From Methylophilaceae bacterium (GTDB lineage: Bacteria; Pseudomonadota; Gammaproteobacteria; Burkholderiales; Methylophilaceae): a stretch of 64,000 nt of DNA. The translations under genes were made by a program, and so were the position numbers. Below, one piece after another: positions 29,529-38,970 of this stretch (positions are counted from its first letter, which is position 1; every line of letters begins with the position of its first letter). The notes under the pieces were generated by a model, which saw only the letters and a list, made by a program, of their open reading frames with translations, did not search any database and had not been told where the DNA came from. Where the stretch lies: positions 50,284 to 114,283 of the forward strand of contig JAIYBT010000026.1 of NCBI GenBank assembly GCA_027488395.1, written 5' to 3'.

Positions 29529-29897
29529 ATGATTTCTGGTTTAGTGCAGTTGTTTTTATGGCAAGGCTTGGGTGAACTGCTCAGTAAGTTTTTTTTACCG
29601 AGCATCCCAGGTCCCGTGTTGGGCTTGCTGCTGTTATTAGTGTTTTTATGTGTACGTGGTCAAGTCAATGCCGATTTAAACGGGGTGGCAGACGCGTTTA
29701 GGCAACATTTGGGCCTGCTATTTGTACCCGCATCTGTGGGTGTGGTGTTGTTTTTACCTGATTTGAAAACCCATGCGTTAGCGGTATCGACGGCCTTGAT
29801 CGTCAGTGTGATCTTGACCATAGGCGTGACCGCAGTGGTACTCAAAGTGTGCTGGTATGTGTCGCTTAAGCGGCACAAGGGACATCGCCATGACTAA
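29529..29897 (+). CDS. CidA/LrgA family holin-like membrane protein
   Basis: A 122-residue protein with four hydrophobic helices. The FLPSIPGPVLGLLLLLVFL segment holds the conserved IPG.V.G motif of the CidA/LrgA family, and HLGLLFVPASVGVVLF is the second hallmark. The family was first linked with autolysis; later work connects related pairs with export of pyruvate, glycolate or other small molecules. Its stop overlaps the next start by 8 bases, so the pair is translationally coupled. Confidence 0.92.
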   Translation: MISGLVQLFLWQGLGELLSKFFLPSIPGPVLGLLLLLVFLCVRGQVNADLNGVADAFRQHLGLLFVPASVGVVLFLPDLKTHALAVSTALIVSVILTIGVTAVVLKVCWYVSLKRHKGHRHD

Positions 29898-30630
29898 ACG
29901 CCTGCCTATTTCTGAAGTATGGGTGTATTTATCGGGGGACCCATTATTTGCACTCATTATTACCTTAGCCACTTATCAAATAGGGTATTTGCTCTATGTG
30001 CGGGCGCGCCGACATCCCATGGTGAACCCAGTGGCGATTTCAGTGATTGCCACCTGTTTGATTATTCAACAACTCAAGATGCCTTATGAACAATATTTTG
30101 CCGGGGCGCAGTTTGTGCACTTTTTGTTAGGCACCGCCACCGTGGCCTTGGCTGTGCCCATCTACACCGGCTTTAAACGGATGCAAGGGAGAATTTTTCA
30201 TATCTGGGTGGCGCTCACTGTGGGCAGCACGGTATCGATTGCCAGTGCCGTGGCGATTGCTAAAGTTATGGGCGCAGGCGATAACATTGTTGGTAGCATG
30301 TATGCCAAATCAGTGACGGCACCGATTGCCATGGGCATCGCCGAGCGACTCAATGTGTCACCCACTTTAACTGCGGTATTTACCGTGATTACAGGTATGT
30401 TGGGCGCCATCCTCGCGCCTTATATTTTAAATGCGCTCAAGGTGCATCAGTGGTGGATACGCGGCACTGCGATTGGCGTCGGCGCGCATGGCTTGGGCAT
30501 TACCCGCGCCTTTAGTGTCAACGAAGAGGCGGGGGTATTCGCCAGCATGGCGATGGGCTTAAATGGTGTGATTAGCGCGATTGGCTTACCCATCGTGTTG
30601 ACCTATTTAAGGCCTTACTTGGGATTTTAA
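29890..30630 (+). CDS. CidB/LrgB family membrane protein
   Basis: A 246-residue multi-helix partner of the CidA/LrgA-like protein. Segments such as GTATVALAVPIYTGFK, GSTVSIASAVAIAKVMGA, KSVTAPIAMGIAERL and GTAIGVGAHGLGITRAF are typical of LrgB/YohK. ATG 29890 is chosen because it gives the family N-terminus and overlaps the upstream gene; an in-frame ATG-less extension to 29857 would lie wholly inside that gene. The pair probably forms an inner-membrane export or holin-type complex; the substrate is unknown here. Confidence 0.92.
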   Translation: MTKRLPISEVWVYLSGDPLFALIITLATYQIGYLLYVRARRHPMVNPVAISVIATCLIIQQLKMPYEQYFAGAQFVHFLLGTATVALAVPIYTGFKRMQGRIFHIWVALTVGSTVSIASAVAIAKVMGAGDNIVGSMYAKSVTAPIAMGIAERLNVSPTLTAVFTVITGMLGAILAPYILNALKVHQWWIRGTAIGVGAHGLGITRAFSVNEEAGVFASMAMGLNGVISAIGLPIVLTYLRPYLGF

Positions 30631-30768
30631 TTTTGGGGTGTTTCCATCGTTAGGGTTTTAATCATTGAGGTTTTTATCCAAGGTTTTCGTAATTAAATCC
30701 TTGAAATTGCATCTGGCATGGTTGGCGGCGCGATCCACCCATTGTCTGGGCGGGTGATTGTAATTTAG

Positions 30769-30790
30769 CTGTAAGGTTGAGCTGTTACAG
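30769..30790. promoter_or_regulatory. Inverted repeat CTGTAA-N10-TTACAG
   Basis: A 6-10-6 inverted repeat at 30769-30774 and 30785-30790 lies in the 220 bp between lrgB and the next small gene. The form fits a dimeric regulator's operator, but no regulator gene is adjacent. Confidence 0.3.
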
Positions 30791-30850
30791 TCTGCACTAG
30801 ATGTTACGTTGATAGCCCTTACCCACCCATGCAGACCATATCGTTCACTT

Positions 30851-31198
30851 ATGCCCGCGCCTTGCTACTCCGCTAAAAATCCGTGGCTTTGGTGCCTGAT
30901 TACCTTGTTGTTATGGGTGATGGGCATGGTCATGGTTGCGCATTACAATGCGGATCATGAGTATGCGGAGGAGACCGCCCGAGCGCGGCTGGTGAAACTG
31001 GCCAGTGCTGTGGCCGATCAAGAGCCGCCGCAAGACGTGCCCGTGGTGGTTGCATTGTTCACGCATGCGGTGAACGTGTTGAGCGCGATCTTCATCTTCT
31101 GGGTGGTGCGGCCAAGCTTACGCATGCGTGTTCTCCCCAAGCGGCTTGGGCAAAGCTTTGCGCGTGCGCCGCCCTATGCCATGTTGGCTATCACCTAG
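30851..31198 (+). CDS. Small two-helix membrane protein, unknown
   Basis: A possible 115-residue protein with two hydrophobic helices: LWCLITLLLWVMGMVMVAH near the N-terminus and VVVALFTHAVNVLSAIFIFWVV in the second half, joined by an acidic/basic segment. ATG 30851 is taken as start; a TTG at 30809 would extend it by 14 residues. No ribosome-binding site is clear and no family is recognised. The open frame, orderly membrane topology and absence of a competing gene support it, but it is one of the weaker gene calls here. Confidence 0.45.
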   Translation: MPAPCYSAKNPWLWCLITLLLWVMGMVMVAHYNADHEYAEETARARLVKLASAVADQEPPQDVPVVVALFTHAVNVLSAIFIFWVVRPSLRMRVLPKRLGQSFARAPPYAMLAIT

Positions 31199-31354
31199 CC
31201 ACTTCCCCCATCGTGTAACCCCTGTATACAACATGCAATCCTCCGCAGGTGATTGATTCACCCATCACTACATGCATGGTTTGTACGTTTTGCTGGCCCC
31301 ATTGGGGTGGCAGCGGGTCACATGCTCCGATTCACTTTAGCTAAGAAGAACACC

Positions 31355-32440
31355 ATGAATAAAATACGCTTGTTGACCACCGTCATGATTGTGAGTGTGC
31401 TCAGCGCTTGCCAGGCAAAGCAAGAAGCCGCGCCCGAAGCGCCGCTCAAACTAGAAGTGACGCAACCTTTGGTGAAAGACACCAGCATTACCAAAGAATA
31501 TGTCAGCCAGATTCATGCCATTCGGCACATTGAGATTCGCGCGCTTGAGCGTGGCTATCTGCAAGATACCTTTGTTGATGAGGGTGAGACGGTGCGCAAT
31601 GGTCAGCGCATGTTCAAAATCATGCCCAATTTATATGAAGTGGATTTGCTCAAAGCCCAAGCCGAAGCCAAAGCGGTGCAAATCGAGTACGAAAACACCA
31701 AGGCGCTGACAGAAAAAAACATTGTGTCTCCCAATGAATTTTCGCTGGCTAAGGCAAAGTTAGACAAAGCCCAAGCCGAGGTCAAGCTGGCGCAAACCCA
31801 TTTAAACTTTACCAATATCAACGCACCGTTTGCTGGGGTCATGGATCACTTAACCGTGCGTAAAGGCAGCTTATTGGCAGAAGGGGATTTGCTGACCACA
31901 TTATCGGATATCAGCAGAATGTGGGTGTATTTTAATGTGCCCGAATCTGAATATTTGGATTACATGGCGCAAAAAACCCATCAAAGCAAAGTGCCGGTCA
32001 AACTCAAAATGGCCAATGGCCAGCTGTTTAATCAAACAGGAGTGGTGGAGACCATCGAGGCCGATTTTGACAACAAAACCGGCAACATTGAATTTCGTGC
32101 AGGCTTTGACAACCCCGATAAAGTGCTACGTCACGGTGAGACTGGCAATATTTTAATGACCGTGCCTTTTCCGCATGCCTTGTTGATCCCGCAAAAAGCC
32201 ACTTTTGAGGTGCTGGATAAAACCTATGTCTATGTGGTGAACAAAAACAATCGGCTTGAGCAACGCTTAATCACCATTGCCGCCGAGTTGCCTTATGTCT
32301 ATATCGTGAAAGCGGGCTTGCGCGCGGATGAGCGGATTTTGATCGAAGGCATACGACGCGTGCAAAACGGCCAAACCATCGCGGTCAATCTGCAAGCGCC
32401 AGAAAAAGTCTTATCTCACTTAGCCCTTGACGCCGAATAA
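31355..32440 (+). CDS. RND efflux periplasmic adaptor (membrane fusion) lipoprotein
   Basis: A 361-residue HlyD/MexA-type adaptor. A lipobox LSAC puts the acylated Cys at position 19, so the protein is anchored to the inner membrane facing the periplasm. The lipoyl half-motifs flank a helical hairpin rich in Ala/Lys/Glu (YEVDLLKAQAEAKAVQIEY onwards), then the beta-barrel and membrane-proximal domains. ATG 31355 with AAGAAG upstream fits the signal peptide; the upstream in-frame stretch does not. The RND pump follows after 21 bases. It bridges pump and outer-membrane factor. Confidence 0.93.
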   Translation: MNKIRLLTTVMIVSVLSACQAKQEAAPEAPLKLEVTQPLVKDTSITKEYVSQIHAIRHIEIRALERGYLQDTFVDEGETVRNGQRMFKIMPNLYEVDLLKAQAEAKAVQIEYENTKALTEKNIVSPNEFSLAKAKLDKAQAEVKLAQTHLNFTNINAPFAGVMDHLTVRKGSLLAEGDLLTTLSDISRMWVYFNVPESEYLDYMAQKTHQSKVPVKLKMANGQLFNQTGVVETIEADFDNKTGNIEFRAGFDNPDKVLRHGETGNILMTVPFPHALLIPQKATFEVLDKTYVYVVNKNNRLEQRLITIAAELPYVYIVKAGLRADERILIEGIRRVQNGQTIAVNLQAPEKVLSHLALDAE

Positions 32441-32461
32441 GCGCGTAGAAAGCTTCTCATT

Positions 32462-35400
32462 ATGCTAAGTATCTTTATTAAACGGCCGGTGATGGCCATC
32501 GTGCTCTCCCTGTTGATGGTGTTTTTAGGGCTGTTGTCGATCCGCGCCTTACCAACCTCGCAGTTTCCAGACATTGCACCGCCGCGCGTGATTGTCTCCT
32601 TGGCCTATCCAGGCGCGAGTGCCGATGTGCTGGTGCAATCGTCGCTGATCACCATCGAGCGCGCCATCAATGGGGTGCCAGGCATGAAATATTTGGTGTC
32701 GGATGCCACCAGTGCAGGTGAGGCCACCATACAGGTGATTTTTGCCTTGGGCACCGATCCCAATCAAGCCATGATTAACGTTAAAACGCGGATTGACCAA
32801 GTCATGAGCCGCCTCCCCGAGTTGGTGCAATTAGAGGGGGTGGTGGTGGAGCGGGTGCAACCCAGTATGCTGATGTATATCAACTTGTTTAGTCGCGATA
32901 AAAACGCGGACGAAAAGTTTTTATACAACTATGCCAACGTCAATGTGATTCCTGAGATTCAGCGCGTCAACGGCATTGCCAGCGCAAAAATCTTAGGCAG
33001 TCGCCAATATGCCATGCGGATTTGGCTCAACCCAGACCGTATGCGCGCCTATAAAGTCTCGATTGATGATGTCATGAAAGCCATCGGTGAACAAAGCATC
33101 ATTGGCCGCCCAGGACGTTTGGGACAAAGCTCAGGCATTGCGGCACAAGCCAAAGAATACGTATTAATTTACAAAGGCCGCTACAACAAGCCCGAAGAGT
33201 ATGGCGATATTATTATTCGTGCCGATGCACAAGGCGAAATCCTCAAACTCAAAGATGTGGCCAACATTGAACTAGGCAGTGAGTTTTTTGATATTTATTC
33301 CAATAAAGATGGCTTTCCTTCCTCGGCCATCGTGCTCAAGCAAAACTATGGCAGCAACGCCAGCGAAGTCATTGCACAAGTCAAAGCCACCATGGAAGGC
33401 TTAAAAGCCTCGTTCCCGGCGGGCATGGCCTATGAGATTGACTACGATGTCTCAAAATTTTTAGACGCATCGATTGAAAAAGTCTTGCATACCTTGGTAG
33501 AAGCCTTTGTGTTGGTGGCCTTGGTGGTGTATTTGTTTTTAGGCGATTGGCGCTCGACCCTGATTCCTATTTTAGCGGTGCCAGTCTCGTTAATCGGCAC
33601 CTTTTTTTGCATGCAATTGTTTGGTATTTCCATCAACCTGATTACCTTGTTTGCGCTGGTGTTAGCGATTGGTATTGTGGTGGATAACGCCATTGTGGTG
33701 GTGGAAGCAGTGCACGCCAAGTTTGAAGAAGATGCGCATATTTCGCCTTACCGAGCCACGCAAAAAGTGTTGGGTGAAATTGGTGGCGCGATTGTTGCGA
33801 TTACGTTGGTGATGACCGCCGTGTTTGTGCCCGTGGCCTTTATGTCTGGCCCAGTGGGCGTGTTTTATCGTCAGTTTTCCATCACCATGGCCTCATCCAT
33901 TGTGATCTCAGGCATTGTCGCCTTGTCCTTAACCCCAGTGTTGTGTGCCATGTTATTAAAAAATCAGCATGGTCAGCGCAAACGCGTTACCCCCATTAGC
34001 TTGCTGATTGATGCGTTTAACCGCGGCTTTGAACGCTTGACTGGGCATTATGTGGGTTGGTTAAACCGCATTGTCACGCTACGCAGCTTGTCGCTCGTCG
34101 CCTTGGTGGGGTTTGCGGTGGGGACGTTTTTTATGAATAAAATGCTGCCTGCTGGCTTTATCCCCGGCGAAGACCAAGGTCAAATTTACGCCATTATTCA
34201 AACCCCGCCTGGCTCCACCCTAGAGGCCACCAATAAAGTCGCGCGCTTACTGCAAAAAGAGGCACAAAGCATTGAGGGCATTGCATCGGTGTCCTCGCTG
34301 GCAGGCTATGAGATTTTGACTGAGGGCCGCGGCTCGAATGCGGGGACGTGTTTAATCAACTTAAAAGATTGGTCTCAACGCAAGCAATCGGTACACGCCA
34401 TCATCGAAGCCTTAGAAGAAAAAACCAAAAACTTTGGCGCAGTGATTGAATACTTTGAACCGCCTGCCGTACCCGGCTATGGTGCGGCTTCTGGCTTGGC
34501 GTTGCGCTTACTCGATAAAACCAATGGCACTGATTACCATGTGTTTGACAGCATCAACCAACAATTTATGGCAGCGTTGGCAAAGCGCAAAGAGTTAACC
34601 GGCTTGTTTACCTTTTATGCCGCTAACTATCCGCAATATGAGCTTGAGATTGACAATAAAGCGGCCATGCAAAAAGGCGTGTCGATTGGTAAAGCCATGG
34701 ATAACCTGAATATTTTAATTGGCAGTACCTACGAGCAAGGTTTTATTCGCTTTAATAACTTTTTTAAAGTCTACACACAGGCCAGCCCTGAGTTTAGACG
34801 CTATCCCAGCGACATTCTTAACTATTACGTGAAAAACGATGACGGTGAAATGGTGCCTTATTCCGCCTTTATGAAGCTGAAAAAAATGCAGGGTCCCAAC
34901 GAGATTACCCGCTATAACCTGTATAACTCAGCCACCATTCGTGCCACGCCCGCGCCTGGCTACACCAGTGATGATGCCATCAAGGCCGTCAAGCTTGTGG
35001 CGGCAACCACCTTGCCGCATGGCTATGACATTGGTTGGGAAGGGTTATCGTTTGATGAGGCGCAACGTGGCAATGAAGCGGTGTTGATTTTTGGCGTGGT
35101 ACTCATCTTTGTTTATATGGTGCTTGCCGCGCAATATGAGAGTTTTGTGTTGCCGCTGGCGGTGATCTTGTCGCTGCCCGCGGGAGTGTTTGGCACCTTT
35201 TTCTTACTCAAGGTGTTGGGGCTGGCAAACGATATTTATGCGCAAGTCGGCCTCGTGATGCTGGTGGGGCTGTTGGGCAAAAACGCGGTATTGATTGTGG
35301 AATTTGCGGTGCAAAAGCAAACAGCGGGCATGTCCATTCGTGACGCTGCCATTGCGGGGGCTAAGGCACGTTTTCGACCCATTTTAATGACCTCGTTTGC

Positions 35401-35650
35401 CTTTTTGGCGGGCTTGATTCCGCTGGTGATGGCCACGGGCGCAGGCGCAGTCGGTAACCGCACCATCGGTACTTCGGCGTTTGGCGGCATGTTGTTTGGC
35501 ACGGTATTTGGCGTATTGCTGATTCCTGGGCTGTATTACTTGTTTGCTAGCCTCACCGCCAATAAAGCCTTGATCAAACACGAAGACCAAGCGCCACTGA
35601 CTGAAATCTATCATTACAATCAAGAAATCGACGACCATGATGACGTTTAA
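32462..35650 (+). CDS. RND multidrug efflux transporter, HAE1 family inner-membrane pump
   Basis: A 1062-residue proton-driven pump with the AcrB/MexB plan: helix 1 (FIKRPVMAIVLSLLMVFLG), a first large periplasmic loop, helices 2-6 with the proton-relay region LVLAIGIVVDNAIVVVEAV (the DD/VD pair of TM4 is in VVDNAIVVVE), a second loop, and helices 7-12 (VGLVMLVGLLGKNAVLIVEFA). Substrates cannot be read from sequence. It sits between the adaptor and the outer-membrane factor, overlapping the latter by 14 bases. No regulator gene is adjacent. Confidence 0.95.
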   Translation: MLSIFIKRPVMAIVLSLLMVFLGLLSIRALPTSQFPDIAPPRVIVSLAYPGASADVLVQSSLITIERAINGVPGMKYLVSDATSAGEATIQVIFALGTDPNQAMINVKTRIDQVMSRLPELVQLEGVVVERVQPSMLMYINLFSRDKNADEKFLYNYANVNVIPEIQRVNGIASAKILGSRQYAMRIWLNPDRMRAYKVSIDDVMKAIGEQSIIGRPGRLGQSSGIAAQAKEYVLIYKGRYNKPEEYGDIIIRADAQGEILKLKDVANIELGSEFFDIYSNKDGFPSSAIVLKQNYGSNASEVIAQVKATMEGLKASFPAGMAYEIDYDVSKFLDASIEKVLHTLVEAFVLVALVVYLFLGDWRSTLIPILAVPVSLIGTFFCMQLFGISINLITLFALVLAIGIVVDNAIVVVEAVHAKFEEDAHISPYRATQKVLGEIGGAIVAITLVMTAVFVPVAFMSGPVGVFYRQFSITMASSIVISGIVALSLTPVLCAMLLKNQHGQRKRVTPISLLIDAFNRGFERLTGHYVGWLNRIVTLRSLSLVALVGFAVGTFFMNKMLPAGFIPGEDQGQIYAIIQTPPGSTLEATNKVARLLQKEAQSIEGIASVSSLAGYEILTEGRGSNAGTCLINLKDWSQRKQSVHAIIEALEEKTKNFGAVIEYFEPPAVPGYGAASGLALRLLDKTNGTDYHVFDSINQQFMAALAKRKELTGLFTFYAANYPQYELEIDNKAAMQKGVSIGKAMDNLNILIGSTYEQGFIRFNNFFKVYTQASPEFRRYPSDILNYYVKNDDGEMVPYSAFMKLKKMQGPNEITRYNLYNSATIRATPAPGYTSDDAIKAVKLVAATTLPHGYDIGWEGLSFDEAQRGNEAVLIFGVVLIFVYMVLAAQYESFVLPLAVILSLPAGVFGTFFLLKVLGLANDIYAQVGLVMLVGLLGKNAVLIVEFAVQKQTAGMSIRDAAIAGAKARFRPILMTSFAFLAGLIPLVMATGAGAVGNRTIGTSAFGGMLFGTVFGVLLIPGLYYLFASLTANKALIKHEDQAPLTEIYHYNQEIDDHDDV

Positions 35651-37109
35651 ATTGAAGGCCACTCCCGTAGCATGCACACTGAAGCGCCTGTCTTACTTGG
35701 GGCTGGTCAGTGGGGTGCTCACTTTGCAAGGCTGTGCGATACCGTTTATCACCACTAAACAAGCGGATACCGCGCTGCCTAAGCAATTTGTCGATCAGCC
35801 CGCAGCTGACCTTGCCAGCACTGCCAATTTGCCATGGCAGACATTTTTTGAGGATCCGCAATTAATTGCTTTACTCGACATTGCCGTGGCGCATAACAAA
35901 GAGCTGAACATCATGGCGCAACGCATCAGCCAAGCGCAAAACGAGATCCAAGCCAGACGCGGGGAATATCTACCCTTTGTGCGTTTTGGCGCAGGCATCG
36001 ACAAAGAAAAAGTGGGCACCTATACCCGCAACGGCGCCGTCGAAGAGCGCTTAGAAATCAAAGAAGGCAAGGCTTTTCCGCGCTATTTGGGGAACTACCA
36101 GTTTGGCCTCAGCGCGCAATGGGAGTTGGATGTATGGCAAAAATTACGCAATGCCACCAAGGGTGCAGTGACCGATTACATGGCCACCATAGAAGGCCAA
36201 CATTTTTTAGTCACCAACCTTGTGGCCGAAGTAGCCAATGCCTATTATGAATTGGTGGCGCTGGATAATGCGTTGCAAACCTTGGAACAAAATATTCAGA
36301 TCCAAAAAAGTGCCTATGAAGTGGTGCAGCAGTTACAACAATATGGCCGTGCCAATGCGCTTGCGGTCAAGCGCTTTGATGCCGAAGTCCGTAAAAATCA
36401 AAGCAAGCAATTTGTGCTCAATCAACAAATCGTCGCCACAGAAAATCGTCTGAATAACTTACTTGGGCGCACACCACAGCCGATTGCGCGCACGGCCTTA
36501 TCGATGATGTCCCTCACGCCCAAGATGGTCAGCAGTGGGCTACCTTCTGATTTATTAGCCAATCGGCCCGATGTGCGGCGTGCCGCGTTGGCGTTATCAG
36601 CCAGTCAACTCAATATTGCGGTAGCGAAAGCCAACTTTTATCCCTCATTTACCATGCGTGCAGGCATCGGCTTTCAAGCCTTTAATCCAAAATATTTGTT
36701 GAATTTGCCAGAATCGCTGATGGCTTCCGTAGGGGGCGACCTGATGGCGCCATTGATCAATCGTAACGCGATAGAAGCCCAGTATAAAAACGCCAGCGCG
36801 CAACAAATTGAAGCGGCTTACGACTATGAGCAAACCATCATCAATGCCTATACCGAAGTGTCGACGCAATTGACCAATATTCAAAACTTAGATCAAAACT
36901 ATCAACTGAAAACCAAACAGGTAGATGCCCTGACCCAATCGATTGATGTCGCCAATCAACTGTTTAAAGCGGCCCGTGCAGATTATATGGAAGTGTTACT
37001 CACCCAACGCGATGCGCTCGAAGCCAAAATGGAGCTGATAGAAACTAAACAACAACGCATTGCGGCCATGGTGAATTTATATCGTGCGTTGGGTGGCGGG
37101 TGGCATTAA
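35637..37109 (+). CDS. RND efflux outer-membrane factor lipoprotein (NodT/OprM type)
   Basis: A 490-residue TolC-like channel. A lipobox LQGC puts the acylated Cys at position 33. The two OEP repeats are visible: IAQ/ISQAQNEIQARRGEYLP in the first half, and ANRPDVRRAALALSASQLNIAVAKANFYPSF in the second. The start codon lies inside the end of the pump gene, so the three efflux genes form a coupled operon. Two consecutive ATG codons can serve as start. It should form the outer-membrane exit duct. Confidence 0.93.
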   Translation: MMTFKLKATPVACTLKRLSYLGLVSGVLTLQGCAIPFITTKQADTALPKQFVDQPAADLASTANLPWQTFFEDPQLIALLDIAVAHNKELNIMAQRISQAQNEIQARRGEYLPFVRFGAGIDKEKVGTYTRNGAVEERLEIKEGKAFPRYLGNYQFGLSAQWELDVWQKLRNATKGAVTDYMATIEGQHFLVTNLVAEVANAYYELVALDNALQTLEQNIQIQKSAYEVVQQLQQYGRANALAVKRFDAEVRKNQSKQFVLNQQIVATENRLNNLLGRTPQPIARTALSMMSLTPKMVSSGLPSDLLANRPDVRRAALALSASQLNIAVAKANFYPSFTMRAGIGFQAFNPKYLLNLPESLMASVGGDLMAPLINRNAIEAQYKNASAQQIEAAYDYEQTIINAYTEVSTQLTNIQNLDQNYQLKTKQVDALTQSIDVANQLFKAARADYMEVLLTQRDALEAKMELIETKQQRIAAMVNLYRALGGGWH

Positions 37110-37426
37110 CGCACTATCCATGCATTAATAGCGATGTGGAGCATTCATCTAGGCAGCATGCAGAAACGTTTTTTGATGCATTTTGTTGAGTGAGGTGTGT
37201 TTGTCACGCATGGTTGCAAACCGCACGACCATAGCAGCTTTAGGTGGCGAGATCACTGGATGGATACCTTGAGCGGTATTGCGATAGGTATCCATTGGGG
37301 TCATTGCGCGAGATAAACGTTGATAGCTACACGCCATCGCATAACGCATAATTAGATATGCCGCCTGTAGAAGCACATGGCTGTTGCCATGAACGCTATT
37401 TTTCAAGCGCACGATGAGGCTATGCT
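37110..37426. other. Intergenic region between RND operon and MFS gene
   Basis: 317 bp between convergent genes. It holds no convincing gene: a 93-codon minus-strand frame (37149-37430) starts with TTG inside the MFS gene's end and has no recognisable family. No clear intrinsic terminator was seen. Confidence 0.5.
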
Positions 37427-38659
37427 TCAATGCAGGTGCGTAATATGCAACGCTCGCAATTTAGGGGCTTTGATAGCGGTGATGCCCACCACCAGCATGG
37501 TCATGGTGCCACCCCATATCACTGAGGGCACCAAGCCGAGTAGTTTGGCTGCGATGCCAGATTCAACTGCGCCTAACTCGTTAGACGAGCCAATAAAAAT
37601 GCCATTGATGGCTGATACCCGCCCGCGCATGTGATCGGGGGTGGAAAGTTGTAAGATGGTTTGGCGTAACACCACGGAAACGCCATCCAATGCGCCAGAG
37701 AGCCCTAACATACCTACTGCGAGCCAAAATTCACGGCACAGGCCAAACAACACCATGGTCATACCAAAGCCAGCCACCGCGCATAGCAACCAGCGGCCTG
37801 AGTGATGGTTGATTGGGTATTTGGCGAGCAATAAGCCGCTGATAATCGCGCCTATTGCCGGTGCGGCACGCAACATGCCCAAGCCTTCAGGCCCCATGTG
37901 ATAAATGTCATGCACAAACGCGGGTAACATGGCCACCACCCCGCCAAACAATACGGCAAACATATCGAGTAACTGTGCGCTCAATACCACTTGGTTGCTG
38001 CGCACAAAACGTAGGCCTTCGGCAATACTGGCAAACACTGGCCGTTGATCAGTGTTTCGGTGCTCTTGAACGTGTACAAATCCCATGGCGACGGCCGCGC
38101 TTAATGCGAGCAATGCGGATAAACCGTAGGCAACACTTTTGTCGGCATAGCCAATCAGCAGGCCGCCAATGGCAGGGCCTACAATTAGGCCAATTTGGAA
38201 CATGGAGCTGCCAATTCCCGCGGCTTTGGCATAGGAACGGCGCGGTATGATTAAGGCAAATAAACTGTTATAACTGGGCGCAATCAAGGCACGTGCAAAG
38301 CCTGTCAGCGCCACCGCCACATAGATCCATAACAATAAATGCGGCACGTGTTGGGAGGTGATTAGCACCAATAACCCTGCATTCAGCCCCAAAAATAGGG
38401 CGGCGAGGATGGCAAAGCCACGCCGAGAAAAATGATGGTCAACTGCATGCCCGGCAAATAACGCACTCCCCATATATGGAATCACCTCGGCCAAGCCGAT
38501 TAAACCGAGTGCCAATGGGTCGTGCGTTAATTCATACACATGCCAACCGACGGCCACCATCATCATCTGATAAGACAGCACCATTTGAATGCGATAGGCG
38601 AGTAACTTAGGAAAAATATAGCCTTGATGGGCGATAATTTGGCGGATAGATTGTGACAT
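37427..38659 (-). CDS. Major facilitator superfamily exporter
   Basis: A 410-residue protein with about 12 hydrophobic helices. The opening LLAYRIQMVLSYQMMMVAVGWHV..LTHDPLALGLIGL and the GHAVDHHFSRR loop between helices 2 and 3 are like the EntS-type (enterobactin exporter/MFS_3) branch. HMRGRVSAINGIFIGSSNELG near helix 10-11 is also typical. The substrate is unknown; no siderophore genes are nearby. It is divergent from the DUF2339 gene across a 311-bp spacer. Confidence 0.88.
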   Translation of the reverse strand: MSQSIRQIIAHQGYIFPKLLAYRIQMVLSYQMMMVAVGWHVYELTHDPLALGLIGLAEVIPYMGSALFAGHAVDHHFSRRGFAILAALFLGLNAGLLVLITSQHVPHLLLWIYVAVALTGFARALIAPSYNSLFALIIPRRSYAKAAGIGSSMFQIGLIVGPAIGGLLIGYADKSVAYGLSALLALSAAVAMGFVHVQEHRNTDQRPVFASIAEGLRFVRSNQVVLSAQLLDMFAVLFGGVVAMLPAFVHDIYHMGPEGLGMLRAAPAIGAIISGLLLAKYPINHHSGRWLLCAVAGFGMTMVLFGLCREFWLAVGMLGLSGALDGVSVVLRQTILQLSTPDHMRGRVSAINGIFIGSSNELGAVESGIAAKLLGLVPSVIWGGTMTMLVVGITAIKAPKLRALHITHLH

Positions 38660-38970
38660 GCCTATATTATACGTGAGCGCTTTACACAGCCGAGCTAAAA
38701 AGCGCCTAAAATAGCGTCACTGGGTGCTGTGAATCTGGCAGTAAGTATGCTTGATGCACACCGATGAGCCGTCGTTGACCCCGTGCGACTCTGCCGATAT
38801 AGATGGGGCGCACCCAGCCTTTGAAACATCTTAAAGATTTGTAAAGTGAATCGGTCAGTGATACCGATTTTGCATAAACATATTTACAATCACGCCTTAA
38901 TGTAAATATGCGTATTCTTATCAACACGCATTAACGTCATTCAACCAGTACGCATTAAGGAAGCTGTGAG
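38660..38970. promoter_or_regulatory. Divergent intergenic region with nested hairpins
   Basis: 311 bp between divergent genes. It holds a set of nested complementary segments at 38720-38817 and a simpler inverted repeat AATCGGT-N7-ACCGATT at 38849-38869 followed by TT. An AT-rich stretch just before 38971 probably carries the promoter of the DUF2339 gene, whose ribosome-binding site is AAGGAAG. Confidence 0.45.

Noticed and set aside
37149..37430. A 93-codon minus-strand frame after the MFS gene
   Set aside because: It begins with TTG overlapping the MFS stop, has no ribosome-binding site and no recognisable motif or membrane pattern; most likely chance.
38706..38927. A 73-codon minus-strand frame in the MFS/DUF2339 spacer
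   Set aside because: It runs through the nested hairpin region and likely promoter, and shows no family motif or start signal.
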